Positions 22,761 through 30,933 of a DNA stretch of 33,537 nt are shown here, piece after piece. How positions within the stretch are numbered: the first letter of the stretch is position 1; each line of letters starts with the position of its first letter. The notes beneath the pieces were generated by a model. It searched no databases, was not told where the DNA came from, and saw only the letters and a list, made by a program, of their open reading frames with translations. Origin of the DNA: Bacteroidaceae bacterium (GTDB lineage Bacteria; Bacteroidota; Bacteroidia; Bacteroidales; Bacteroidaceae); the NCBI GenBank assembly GCA_017416735.1, contig JAFQBF010000074.1, positions 1 through 33,537 on the forward strand, written 5' to 3'. The translations under genes and the position numbers were made by a program.

Positions 22761-22850
22761 TATCCTGAAAACAATCTTTTTACCTTAAAAAACTAATACC
22801 TATTGAAAACAAAAAAGGAGTCTTTGTGAAAAGATTCCTTTTTTATTTTT
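22761..22850 (+). ncRNA. Candidate small RNA of about 90 nt (unit 2)
   Basis: A gene-free segment lies between a promoter (22723-22754) and a strong terminator (22811-22850). The block 22772-22800 contains CAATCTT, ACCTTAAA and CTAATACC, the reverse complements of blocks in unit 1 (12994-13062) in matching order. No reading frame longer than a few codons lies inside. I do not recognise an RNA family. Confidence 0.5.
22811..22850 (+). terminator. Rho-independent terminator of unit 2
   Basis: A 15-bp stem, AAAAAAGGAGTCTTT with AAAGATTCCTTTTTT, where the single non-Watson-Crick position is a G-U pair, a 4-base loop, then ATTTTT. Confidence 0.85.
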
Positions 22851-22890
22851 GAGCTTTTGTATCGGATTTATTTTGACAACAATTTCGAGA

Positions 22891-22945
22891 AACGCCATCA
22901 CGATTTTTTAAAACGCCTTCACGTTTCAATAAAAATGTCTTCACG
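22891..22945 (+). repeat. Three direct repeats, 21-22 bp period, upstream of rarA
   Basis: AACGCCATCACG (22891), AACGCCTTCACG (22912) and AATGTCTTCACG (22934). They lie on about the same face of the helix, ending 28 bases before the rarA -7 box. Confidence 0.75.
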
Positions 22946-22973
22946 TTTATACGGAAGTCTTTCATTATTTTCT

Positions 22974-22981
22974 TAACTTTG
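22974..22981 (+). promoter_or_regulatory. -7 promoter element for rarA
   Basis: TAACTTTG followed by CA, 28 bases before the rarA ATG. Confidence 0.65.
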
Positions 22982-23009
22982 CATTATCGGATTAAAAATG
23001 TGACTGAAT

Positions 23010-24287
23010 ATGGCACAACCTTTGGCAGAGCGTCTGCGCCCCAAGACGCTTGATGACTATATAGGGCAGAAGCACCTCGTAGGTGAAGGTGCAGTGCTCC
23101 GCAAGATGATTGATGCGGGGCGCATCTCTTCGTTCATCCTCTGGGGACCTCCAGGGGTAGGAAAGACAACCTTGGCGCAAATCATTGCCAATAAGCTGGA
23201 AACTCCTTTTTATACCCTCAGCGCCGTGACAAGCGGAGTGAAGGACGTGCGTGATGTCATCGAGAAGGCCAAGAACAACCGTTTCTTCAACCGGATGAGT
23301 CCCATCCTCTTCATCGACGAAATCCACCGTTTCAGCAAGTCGCAACAAGACTCTTTGTTGGGTGCCGTCGAGACAGGTGTCGTGACACTGATTGGAGCTA
23401 CCACGGAAAACCCCTCGTTCGAGGTCATCCGACCCTTGCTCTCCCGATGCCAGCTATATGTGCTCAAGTCGTTGGAGAAGGAAGATTTGCTTGAATTGTT
23501 GCACAATGCAATTCGGAAAGATGTTTACTTGAAAGAACGTGACATCGAACTGAAGGAAACAGATGCAATGCTCCGCTATTCGGGGGGAGATGCCCGCAAG
23601 CTTCTTAATATATTGGAGCTGGTGGTGGAAGCTGATGAGGCATCGGATAAAGTAGTCATAACCGATGAAAAGGTGGTGGAACGACTTCAGCAGAATCCCT
23701 TGGCATACGATAAGGACGGGGAGATGCATTACGACATCATCTCTGCCTTCATCAAGTCCATTCGCGGGAGTGACCCCGATGGGGCGCTCTATTGGTTGGC
23801 CCGGATGGTGGAAGGGGGCGAAGACCCTGCATTCATTGCCCGAAGACTTGTCATCTCGGCGTCCGAAGACATAGGCTTGGCCAATCCCAATGCGCTGCTT
23901 CTTGCGAATGCCGCTTTCGATGCCGTGATGAAAATCGGATGGCCCGAAGGTCGCATCCCTTTGGCGGAGGCAACCGTATATTTGGCCACAAGCCCCAAAA
24001 GCAATTCGGCTTACGAGGGCATCAATTCGGCTTTGAATCTGGTGAGGGAGACGGGAAACCTGCCCGTTCCTTTGCACTTGCGGAATGCACCTACCAAACT
24101 GATGAAGCAACTTGGTTATGGCAAGGATTATAAATATGCCCACGCCTACGAGGGTCACTTCGTGCATCAGCAGTTCTTGCCCGATGGAGTGAAGGAAACC
24201 CGCCTTTGGCATCCGCAGAACAATGCTCAGGAAGCCAAGTTGAAGGAACGGATGCAAAGCTTGTGGGGTGAACGGTTTAAGGAATGA
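23010..24287 (+). CDS. rarA: Replication-associated recombination protein A (AAA+ ATPase)
   Basis: A 425-residue clamp-loader-like AAA+ ATPase (MgsA/RarA/WRNIP1 family) that acts at stalled replication forks. Visible are PLAERLRPKTLDDYIGQ at the N-terminus, Walker A GPPGVGKTT (46-54), Walker B ILFIDEIHRF (99-108), sensor 1 GATTENPSFE, and the C-terminal tetramerisation region with SEDIGLANP and KLMKQLGYGKDYKYAH. Length and motifs are typical. First gene of a coupled trio: the dehydrogenase begins at or near its stop codon. The only visible promoter is at 22974-22981, with a triplet repeat array upstream. Confidence 0.96.
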   Translation: MAQPLAERLRPKTLDDYIGQKHLVGEGAVLRKMIDAGRISSFILWGPPGVGKTTLAQIIANKLETPFYTLSAVTSGVKDVRDVIEKAKNNRFFNRMSPILFIDEIHRFSKSQQDSLLGAVETGVVTLIGATTENPSFEVIRPLLSRCQLYVLKSLEKEDLLELLHNAIRKDVYLKERDIELKETDAMLRYSGGDARKLLNILELVVEADEASDKVVITDEKVVERLQQNPLAYDKDGEMHYDIISAFIKSIRGSDPDGALYWLARMVEGGEDPAFIARRLVISASEDIGLANPNALLLANAAFDAVMKIGWPEGRIPLAEATVYLATSPKSNSAYEGINSALNLVRETGNLPVPLHLRNAPTKLMKQLGYGKDYKYAHAYEGHFVHQQFLPDGVKETRLWHPQNNAQEAKLKERMQSLWGERFKE

Positions 24288-24307
24288 TAATTATAAAAGA
24301 TATGCGT

Positions 24308-25264
24308 ATGAAGATAGTAGTATTGGACGGCTACGGCCTCAATCCCGGCGACTTGTCGTGGAAAGGAATGGAAGCATTGGGAGAACTCACGGTGTATGAC
24401 CGAACCTCTCCTTCAGAGTTGATGGAACGCTCGGAAGGTGCCGAGGCGTTGATAACCAACAAGACCCTCATTACCGCCGAGAATATGGAAGCGTTGCCTG
24501 ATTTGAAGTACATCGGCGTGTTGGCCACCGGCTATAATGTGGTCGATATAGAAGCTGCTAAGGCTCGAGGCATTGTGGTGACCAACATTCCTGCCTATAG
24601 CACAAGCTCGGTGGCACAGATGGTGTTTGCACACATTCTAAATATCACCCAGCGTGTAGGCCATTATGCGGAAGAAAACTCGAAAGGACGTTGGACGAAC
24701 AATGCGGATTTTTGCTATTGGGACACCGATTTGGTGGAGCTTGATGGCAAGAAGATGGGTATCGTTGGTTTTGGAAACATCGGACAAGCTACCGCCCGCA
24801 TTGCCCAAGCCTTCGGGATGGAAGTGCTGTTGTACACTTCCAAGGAACAATCAGCCTTGCCTCAGGGTATGAGAAAAGTGGCTTTGGATGAACTCTTTGC
24901 GGAATCGGATGTAATTAGCTTGCATTGCCCTTTGACTCCAGACACCAAGGAGATGGTAAATGCCGAACGATTGAAGCTGATGAAACCGGGTGCCATCCTC
25001 GTCAATACGGGTCGAGGTCCGTTGGTGAACGAACAAGATTTGGCGGATGCCTTGAACGAAGGACGGATAGCAGCTGCCGGTTTGGACGTGCTTCCCATTG
25101 AGCCGGCCAATGCCGATAATCCGTTGCTCGGTGCCAAGAATTGCTTCATCACCCCGCACATTGCTTGGGCTACCAAGGAAGCCCGCACCCGCTTGATGCA
25201 GATAGCCGTACAGAACCTGAAGTCCTATCAAGAAGGATATATAATAAATAATGTAGCAAAATGA
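24308..25264 (+). CDS. D-2-hydroxyacid dehydrogenase (NAD-dependent)
   Basis: About 318 residues. The N-terminus MKIVVLDGYGLNPGDLSW is that of the glycerate/hydroxypyruvate reductase-like group. The NAD-binding GxGxxG is GFGNIG, and the catalytic triad positions are Arg in NTGRGPLV, Glu in LDVLPIEP and His in TPHIAWAT. It interconverts a 2-oxoacid and a D-2-hydroxyacid; the substrate cannot be fixed from the sequence. Start choice: ATGs at 24284, 24302 and 24308 are all in frame, and 24284 overlaps the rarA stop by 4 bases; 24308 best fits the family N-terminus. Its stop overlaps the next gene by 4 bases. Confidence 0.88.
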   Translation: MKIVVLDGYGLNPGDLSWKGMEALGELTVYDRTSPSELMERSEGAEALITNKTLITAENMEALPDLKYIGVLATGYNVVDIEAAKARGIVVTNIPAYSTSSVAQMVFAHILNITQRVGHYAEENSKGRWTNNADFCYWDTDLVELDGKKMGIVGFGNIGQATARIAQAFGMEVLLYTSKEQSALPQGMRKVALDELFAESDVISLHCPLTPDTKEMVNAERLKLMKPGAILVNTGRGPLVNEQDLADALNEGRIAAAGLDVLPIEPANADNPLLGAKNCFITPHIAWATKEARTRLMQIAVQNLKSYQEGYIINNVAK

Positions 25265-25737
25265 TGGAAGACAAAAGAATCGAGAAGGCCGTAGCCTTGT
25301 TCAAGGAAGGGTTCAACTGTTCACAATCTGTGGTCGCTGCTTTTGCTGACCAATATGGATTTACCCGCGAACAGGCATTGAAGATGTCGGCATCTTTTGG
25401 CGGAGGCATCGGGCGGATGCGTGAGACTTGTGGTGCCGCTTGTGGGCTTTTTATGTTGGCAGGTTTGGAAACTGGAGCCACCGAAGGAGCCGATAGAGAA
25501 GGAAAAGCTGCCAATTACAAGCTTGTTCAAGAGCTGGCTGAAGAATTCAAACGACGGAATGGGGCTTTGCGTTGCGCCGATTTGTTGGGATTATCCAAAA
25601 ATGAACCGGTTGTTTCCACACCCGAAGCCCGTACCAGTCAGTATTATGCGAAGCGTCCTTGTGTAAAGATGGTGGAAGAAGCCGCAAGGATATGGTGTGA
25701 GTATTTGGAAAAACAGGCCCGAAAAGCGGAAAATTAA
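25261..25737 (+). CDS. C_GCAxxG_C_C family protein (probable redox protein)
   Basis: A 158-residue protein with the family's spaced cysteines: NCSQSV near 20, CGAACGLFMLAG near 59-70, a Cys in RCADLLG near 101 and Cys in RPCVKMV near 136. Proteins of this family are predicted redox or metal-binding factors of unknown role. No signal peptide. The start ATGATG overlaps the dehydrogenase stop, so the two are translationally coupled. The family is often seen beside oxidoreductases, consistent with an electron or thiol function, which is inference. Confidence 0.88.
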   Translation: MMEDKRIEKAVALFKEGFNCSQSVVAAFADQYGFTREQALKMSASFGGGIGRMRETCGAACGLFMLAGLETGATEGADREGKAANYKLVQELAEEFKRRNGALRCADLLGLSKNEPVVSTPEARTSQYYAKRPCVKMVEEAARIWCEYLEKQARKAEN

Positions 25738-25776
25738 AAATAAATTATAAAATCAGCTTATTTCTTTTCGTGTGAT

Positions 25777-25807
25777 TATGTTGTATAACATATTTTTTGT
25801 ATCTTTG
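25777..25807 (+). promoter_or_regulatory. Promoter with perfect dyad for the winged-helix gene
   Basis: TATGTTGTATAACATA at 25777-25792 has perfect 6-base arms TATGTT and AACATA. The -7 box TATCTTTG is at 25800-25807, 7 bases downstream, the same distance as at 12957-12987. The dyad covers the -33 to -16 region, where a bound protein could block polymerase. Confidence 0.6.
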
Positions 25808-25835
25808 CACCGGTAATTTTAAAGGTAAAAAGATT

Positions 25836-26039
25836 ATGTTGAAAGAAAAAGCAGGTGCTTTGGCCGGACAAATCTGGGAAGCACTGAATGGTACAGAAGG
25901 TTTGACACAAAAGCAGATTAAGAAGACTGCCAAGATGAAGGCCGACAAGGATTTTTTCCTGGGAATGGGCTGGTTGTTGCGTGAAGACAAGGTGGCTGTT
26001 TCTGAAGTCGAAGGCGAAATTTTCGTGAAATTGGTGTAA
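25836..26039 (+). CDS. Winged helix-turn-helix protein (DUF2582-like)
   Basis: A 67-residue protein with the pattern of the small Bacteroidetes winged-helix family DUF2582: AGQIWEALNGTEGLTQKQIKKTAKMKADKDF (helices 1-3), FLGMGWLLREDKV and a wing with VSEVEGEIFVKLV. Such proteins are taken to bind DNA, though a target is not established. It stands alone between its own promoter (25800-25807) and a strong terminator (26058-26109). The ATG at 25836 is chosen over 25797, which lies upstream of the transcription start. The dyad in its promoter makes autoregulation possible, which is inference. Confidence 0.85.
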   Translation: MLKEKAGALAGQIWEALNGTEGLTQKQIKKTAKMKADKDFFLGMGWLLREDKVAVSEVEGEIFVKLV

Positions 26040-26057
26040 ACAGGTCATTGTTACCAT

Positions 26058-26109
26058 AAAAAATATGCGTTGGTGCAACATTCGTATGTTGTCCGACGCA
26101 TTTTTTTTG
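26058..26109 (+). terminator. Rho-independent terminator of the winged-helix gene
   Basis: An A-tract, then stem ATGCGTTGG/CCGACGCAT (one G-U) continued by CAACAT/ATGTTG around a TCGT loop, then eight T residues. The T-tract runs directly into the lepA -7 box. Confidence 0.85.
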
Positions 26110-26117
26110 TATCTTTG
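26110..26117 (+). promoter_or_regulatory. -7 promoter element for lepA
   Basis: TATCTTTG, 24 bases before the ATG at 26142 and adjoining the preceding terminator's T-tract. The -33 region would fall inside the terminator hairpin. Confidence 0.65.
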
Positions 26118-26141
26118 CGCATTAAAAAACGTAAAGAACAA

Positions 26142-27923
26142 ATGAAACATATCCGTAACTTTTGCATTATCGCGCATATCGACCACGGTAAGTCAACCTT
26201 GGCCGACCGTCTGTTGGAATATACTCAAACCATCAAGGTGACCGAAGGACAGATGTTGGACGATATGGACTTGGAAAAGGAGCGTGGCATCACCATCAAG
26301 AGCCACGCCATCCAGATGGAATACAATTATAAAGGTGAAAAATATGTCCTGAACCTCATCGATACTCCGGGACACGTCGATTTCTCGTACGAAGTTTCCC
26401 GCTCGATAGCCGCTTGCGAAGGTGCTTTGCTGGTGGTCGATGCATCGCAGGGCGTTCAGGCGCAAACCATTTCCAATCTCTATATGGCGTTGGAGAATGA
26501 CCTTGAAATCATCCCCGTGATGAACAAGTGCGATATGGACAGTGCGATGCCTGAAGAAGTGGAGGACGAGATTGTGGACTTGCTGGGATGCAAGCGCGAG
26601 GAAATTATTCGTGCGTCGGGCAAAACCGGTTTGGGCGTGGAAGAAATCCTCAATGCCGTGGTTGAACGTGTCCCGCATCCTGAAGGTGATGAGGAAGCTC
26701 CTTTGCAGGCTTTGATTTTCGACTCCGTGTTCAACTCTTTCCGTGGCATTATCGCCTATTTCAAGATTGAGAACGGTGTAATCCGCAAGGGTGACAAAGT
26801 GAAGTTCTTCAATACCGGCAAGGAATACGATGCCGATGAAATCGGAGTGCTGAAAATGGATATGATTCCTCGCAACGAACTTCGTACCGGTGATGTAGGC
26901 TACATCATTTCGGGTATCAAGACATCGAAGGAAGTGAAGGTGGGGGATACCATCACTCACATTGCCCGTCCGTGTGACAAGGCCATTTCGGGTTTCGAGG
27001 AAGTGAAGCCGATGGTGTTTGCGGGGCTTTATCCGATTGATGCCGAAGATTATGAAAACCTCCGTGCTTCACTTGAGAAACTTCAGTTGAACGATGCTTC
27101 GCTGACCTTTATGCCGGAATCATCCGTAGCGTTGGGCTTTGGTTTCCGTTGCGGTTTCTTGGGATTGCTCCATATGGAGATTGTACAGGAACGCCTCGAC
27201 CGTGAGTTCGATATGAACGTGATTACCACCGTGCCGAACGTATCTTATAAGGTGTTTGACAAGCAGGGAGAAGTAAAGGAAGTCCATAATCCTTCCGGTA
27301 TGCCGGAAATAACTTTGATTGACCACATCGAAGAACCGTATATCCGTGCATCCATCATTACCACCACCAATTACATAGGTCCTATTATGACCTTGTGCTT
27401 GGGCAAGCGTGGTGAATTGATTAAACAGGAGTACATTTCGGGTAACCGGGTGGAAATCTTTTATGACATCCCGTTGGGCGAAATCGTGATCGACTTCTAT
27501 GACAAGCTGAAGAGCATCTCGAAGGGATATGCTTCGTTCGATTATCATATGAATGGTTTCCGTCCTTCCAAACTCATTAAACTCGACATTCTGTTGAATG
27601 GTGAACCGGTGGATGCCCTTTCTACTTTGACGCACGTCGATAATGCCGAAACATTCGGACGCCGTATGTGTGAAAAGTTAAAGGAACTGATACCTCGCCA
27701 GCAGTTCGACATTGCCATCCAGGCAGCTATCGGTGCCAAGATTATTGCCCGCGAAACGGTGAAGCAGCTCCGCAAGGACGTGACCGCCAAATGTTACGGG
27801 GGTGACGTGAGCCGTAAGCGCAAGTTGCTGGAAAAACAGAAGAAGGGTAAGAAGCGTATGAAACAGATTGGTAATGTGGAAGTACCGCAAAAGGCTTTCT
27901 TGGCGGTGCTGAAGTTGGATTGA
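26142..27923 (+). CDS. lepA: Elongation factor 4 (ribosomal back-translocase)
   Basis: A 593-residue translational GTPase. G1 is AHIDHGKST near 10-18, G2 includes [11 protein letters not shown]3 DTPGHVDF, and G4 NKCD. Domains II and III follow, then the LepA-specific C-terminal domain with [18 protein letters not shown] near the end, which separates it from EF-G and BipA. It acts on ribosomes stalled or mistranslocated. An upstream ATG (26070) lies inside the previous gene's terminator and is rejected. The lipoprotein gene follows after 30 bases and may be co-transcribed. Confidence 0.97.
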   Translation: MKHIRNFCIIAHIDHGKSTLADRLLEYTQTIKVTEGQMLDDMDLEKERGITIKSHAIQMEYNYKGEKYVLNLIDTPGHVDFSYEVSRSIAACEGALLVVDASQGVQAQTISNLYMALENDLEIIPVMNKCDMDSAMPEEVEDEIVDLLGCKREEIIRASGKTGLGVEEILNAVVERVPHPEGDEEAPLQALIFDSVFNSFRGIIAYFKIENGVIRKGDKVKFFNTGKEYDADEIGVLKMDMIPRNELRTGDVGYIISGIKTSKEVKVGDTITHIARPCDKAISGFEEVKPMVFAGLYPIDAEDYENLRASLEKLQLNDASLTFMPESSVALGFGFRCGFLGLLHMEIVQERLDREFDMNVITTVPNVSYKVFDKQGEVKEVHNPSGMPEITLIDHIEEPYIRASIITTTNYIGPIMTLCLGKRGELIKQEYISGNRVEIFYDIPLGEIVIDFYDKLKSISKGYASFDYHMNGFRPSKLIKLDILLNGEPVDALSTLTHVDNAETFGRRMCEKLKELIPRQQFDIAIQAAIGAKIIARETVKQLRKDVTAKCYGGDVSRKRKLLEKQKKGKKRMKQIGNVEVPQKAFLAVLKLD

Positions 27924-27953
27924 TAATATTAACCTTAAAAATCATAAGAGAAG

Positions 27954-30617
27954 ATGAAGTTTCTATCCATTTGTGTGTTGAGTGTGGTGCTGATGTTCTC
28001 CACGCTTTCGTGTACAGAAAAACATCTGATTGGCGACGAGGCCGAACGTGCAGCTGTGCAAGCTGACTTTGAAAATCGTGCCGCATCGCTGACTCAGGGT
28101 GACTTGTTCAAGGTATTTGAGCAGGAAATGAGTGAACAACAGCGTGAAGCGTTGACTTTCCTTTACGCTTATATGCCGTTGGGCGACATCACTGACTATT
28201 CCGGTGAGTTCTTTTTGGAAAACATCGACTACACTTTCCGTGCCAAGGAAGAAATGCCTTGGGGAAAGCTGATTCCTGAACGCGAGTTCCGCCATTTCGT
28301 ATTGCCGGTTCGTGTCAATAACGAGAATCTGGACAATAGCCGCAAGGTGTTCTATGAAGAATTGAAGGATCGCGTGAAGAATCTTTCATTGCACGATGCC
28401 GTGTTAGAGGTGAACCACTGGTGTCACGAGAAGGTGGTTTACACCCCTTCGGATGCCCGTACCAGTTCTCCATTGGCTTCAGTCAAGACAGCCTACGGAC
28501 GTTGCGGCGAAGAATCCACTTTCACCGTAGCGGCTCTCCGTTCAGTAGGTATTCCTGCCCGTCAGGTATATACTCCGCGTTGGGCGCATACCGATGACAA
28601 TCACGCTTGGGTAGAAGCCTGGGTAGATGGCAAGTGGTACTTCTTGGGTGCTTGCGAACCAGAACCTGTCCTCAACCTCGGTTGGTTCAATGCACCGGCA
28701 TCGCGGGGTATGTTGATGCACACCAAGGTGTTTGGTCGCTACAATGGCCCGGAAGAAATTATGCATCAGAATCCTAACTATACGGAAATCAATATCATCG
28801 GCAATTATGCTCCTGCAGCCAAGGCCAGTGTGAAGGTAACGGACGCAGACGGTCAGCCGGTAAAAGATGCCAAAGTGGAATTCAAGGTTTATAATTATGC
28901 CGAGTTCTACACCGTAGCAACTAAAAAGACAGATGATGCTGGTCAGACATTCCTTTCAGCCGGTAAGGGCGATATGCTGGTGTGGGCTTCGAAGGATGGC
29001 CGTTTCGGTTATGGCAAGCTTTCGTTCGGCAAGGATGCAACGTTGGAATTGAAACTTGACAAGAAGGCCGGCGAATCTTATTCGCTGGAGTTGGACATCG
29101 TGCCGCCTGCCGAAGGTGCCAATATGCCTGAAGTGACTGCCGAACAGCGTGATGAGAACAATCGTCGTATGGCTATCGAAGATTCCATCCGGAATGCATA
29201 CGTAGGTACTTTTATGAGCGATGCGTCAGCTCGTGAGTTTGCCAAGAAATATCAACTGGACGAAGATGCGGTAGCCAAGATTTTGGTAGCATCCCGTGGT
29301 AATCACGATGTCATTACTAATTTTATGGCCCGTTTGCGTTCGGACAAGTCGAAGGCCGGTGGCATTGATATGTTGCAACGTATCTCCGCCAAGGATTTGC
29401 GCGATGTGAGCCTCGACGTGTTGATTGACCATATGCAGTCGCACGTGTATAGGGAAAATATGGATTATTTCCGTCGTTTCATCCGTAATCCCCGTGTGGC
29501 CAATGAAATGCTGACTCCTTATAAAGCCTTCTTTAAGGAAGCCATTCCCGAAGAAGACAAGGCAACTTTCAAAGCCGATTGGATGAAGCTTGTAGCTTGG
29601 GTGTCAGAGAATATCCGTGTGGATGCAAATTGCAATTTGGGTGGTGCGCCCATCTCGCCGGCCGGTGTATGGAAAGCCCGTGTGGCCGATGCACATAGCC
29701 GTGATATTTTCTTCGTGTCGATGGCCCGTAGCTTAGGTATCCCTTCACGTATCGATGAAGTGACAGGTAAGGTTCAGCTTATCAATGTTGATGGAGCGAT
29801 AGATGTGGACTTTGGTTCTATAAACAAGGAAGAATCTCCAAAAGGCAAATTGATTGCTAAATATAAACCAATCAAGTCGTTGTCTGACCCTAAATATTAT
29901 TCGCACTTCTCTATATCCAAACTGACGGATGAAGGTACGCTGCAGTTGCTTAACTACGATGAAGGTGATATCGATATGGGCGAAGGCGCTACTTGGAGCA
30001 ACTTGTTGAAAAATGGAACGGCGCTCGATGAAGGCAACTATCTGATGGTGACTGGTACTCGTTTGGCAAGTGGCGGTGTGTTGGCTGAAATGGAATTTTT
30101 CCCGATACATTCAGGAAAGACCACTACGTTGGATTTGGTGATGCGTGAGTCTCAGGACGATGTTCAGGTCATCGGCAGCTTCAATTCCGAATCCCTTTAC
30201 AAGCCTTTGGAAGGCGAAGACTTGAAGTCCATCCTGAATACTACCGGCCGTGGTTATTTTGTAGTGGCTGTGTTGGGTGTCAATCAGGAACCTACCAACC
30301 ACGCTCTGCGTGACATTGCTGCCAAAGCCAAGGATTTCGAGGATTGGGGTAGAGGTATGGTGCTTCTCTTCCCGAGTGAGGAAGATTATGCCAAGTTCCG
30401 TCCGCAGGATTTCCCGGGCTTGCCGAAGAATATCACATTCGGCATTGATAAGGATGGTTCCATCCAGGCTCAGATAGCTAAGGAAATGAAGTTGGCTAAC
30501 AAGACCATCTTGCCGATGTTCATCATTGGCGATACGTTCAACCGAGTGGTGTTCGTGTCACAGGGTTATACCATCGGCTTGGGTGAACAGCTGATGAAGG
30601 TGATACATAAGCTTTGA
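27954..30617 (+). CDS. Transglutaminase-like domain lipoprotein, multidomain
   Basis: An 887-residue protein. The signal peptide ends in lipobox STLSC with Cys20, so it is lipid-anchored. A transglutaminase-like core lies at about 150-240: Cys184 in YGRCGEES, His217 in DDNHAWVEAWVDGKWYF, and an acidic third residue, Glu235 in ACEPEP, where Asp is usual. A carboxypeptidase-regulatory or Ig-like beta segment follows (about 285-375, VTDADGQPVKDAKVEFKVYN). A second, Cys-less transglutaminase-like segment is near 565-605 (DIFFVSMARSLGIPSRID), and a C-terminal thioredoxin-like stretch lacking CxxC runs from about 740 to the end. Likely a periplasmic or surface peptidase-like or binding protein; substrate unknown. 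Follows lepA by 30 bases; terminator at 30638-30680. Confidence 0.85.
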   Translation: MKFLSICVLSVVLMFSTLSCTEKHLIGDEAERAAVQADFENRAASLTQGDLFKVFEQEMSEQQREALTFLYAYMPLGDITDYSGEFFLENIDYTFRAKEEMPWGKLIPEREFRHFVLPVRVNNENLDNSRKVFYEELKDRVKNLSLHDAVLEVNHWCHEKVVYTPSDARTSSPLASVKTAYGRCGEESTFTVAALRSVGIPARQVYTPRWAHTDDNHAWVEAWVDGKWYFLGACEPEPVLNLGWFNAPASRGMLMHTKVFGRYNGPEEIMHQNPNYTEINIIGNYAPAAKASVKVTDADGQPVKDAKVEFKVYNYAEFYTVATKKTDDAGQTFLSAGKGDMLVWASKDGRFGYGKLSFGKDATLELKLDKKAGESYSLELDIVPPAEGANMPEVTAEQRDENNRRMAIEDSIRNAYVGTFMSDASAREFAKKYQLDEDAVAKILVASRGNHDVITNFMARLRSDKSKAGGIDMLQRISAKDLRDVSLDVLIDHMQSHVYRENMDYFRRFIRNPRVANEMLTPYKAFFKEAIPEEDKATFKADWMKLVAWVSENIRVDANCNLGGAPISPAGVWKARVADAHSRDIFFVSMARSLGIPSRIDEVTGKVQLINVDGAIDVDFGSINKEESPKGKLIAKYKPIKSLSDPKYYSHFSISKLTDEGTLQLLNYDEGDIDMGEGATWSNLLKNGTALDEGNYLMVTGTRLASGGVLAEMEFFPIHSGKTTTLDLVMRESQDDVQVIGSFNSESLYKPLEGEDLKSILNTTGRGYFVVAVLGVNQEPTNHALRDIAAKAKDFEDWGRGMVLLFPSEEDYAKFRPQDFPGLPKNITFGIDKDGSIQAQIAKEMKLANKTILPMFIIGDTFNRVVFVSQGYTIGLGEQLMKVIHKL

Positions 30618-30637
30618 TAGGCTTATACCTTAATCAA

Positions 30638-30680
30638 TAAAAAGTGGAGATGTTTCTTTCGTGAAGTGTCTCCACTTTTT
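30638..30680 (+). terminator. Rho-independent terminator after the transglutaminase-like gene
   Basis: Stem AAAAAGTGGAGA with TCTCCACTTTTT, a loop of about 19 bases, and a T-run ending at 30681. Confidence 0.85.
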
Positions 30681-30732
30681 TGATGGGCTATGGGTGTTGC
30701 GAAATGTAATATGCTATGTCAAAGAAAACATT

Positions 30733-30783
30733 AGCGCGAAATAAATATTTGTCAGCGCGAAAAAACAATTTGCCGTCGCAAGA
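30733..30783 (+). repeat. Three direct repeats with 21 bp period
   Basis: AGCGCGAAA at 30733 and 30754, each in a context like TTGTCAGCGCGAAA, and a diverged third unit TTGCCGTCGCAAGA at 30770-30783. No gene starts within 200 bases, and the stretch 30681-30893 holds nothing else recognised. Confidence 0.65.
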
Positions 30784-30893
30784 ATTGAAGAAGAATTTGA
30801 AATAGTTGAAGAAGCGTTTAGTATTCTTCCTGAAGAGTGGTTTGGTGCGGCGCAACTATCCGGAATTGTCGGGATTCAACTACAAACAGAAAC

Positions 30894-30930
30894 AAAAAAG
30901 TGGATGTAAATTTATACACCCACTTTTATT
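30894..30930 (-). terminator. Terminator of cutC
   Basis: AAAAGTGG and CCACTTTT form a stem, continued by short TGTA/TACA pairing. It lies 3 bases past the cutC stop, with a T-run on the minus strand. Confidence 0.7.
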
Positions 30931-30933
30931 GTA

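Noticed and set aside
22891..22945. Replication origin iterons
   Set aside because: Three short repeats near a housekeeping promoter, without DnaA boxes or a replication initiator gene, do not support an origin.
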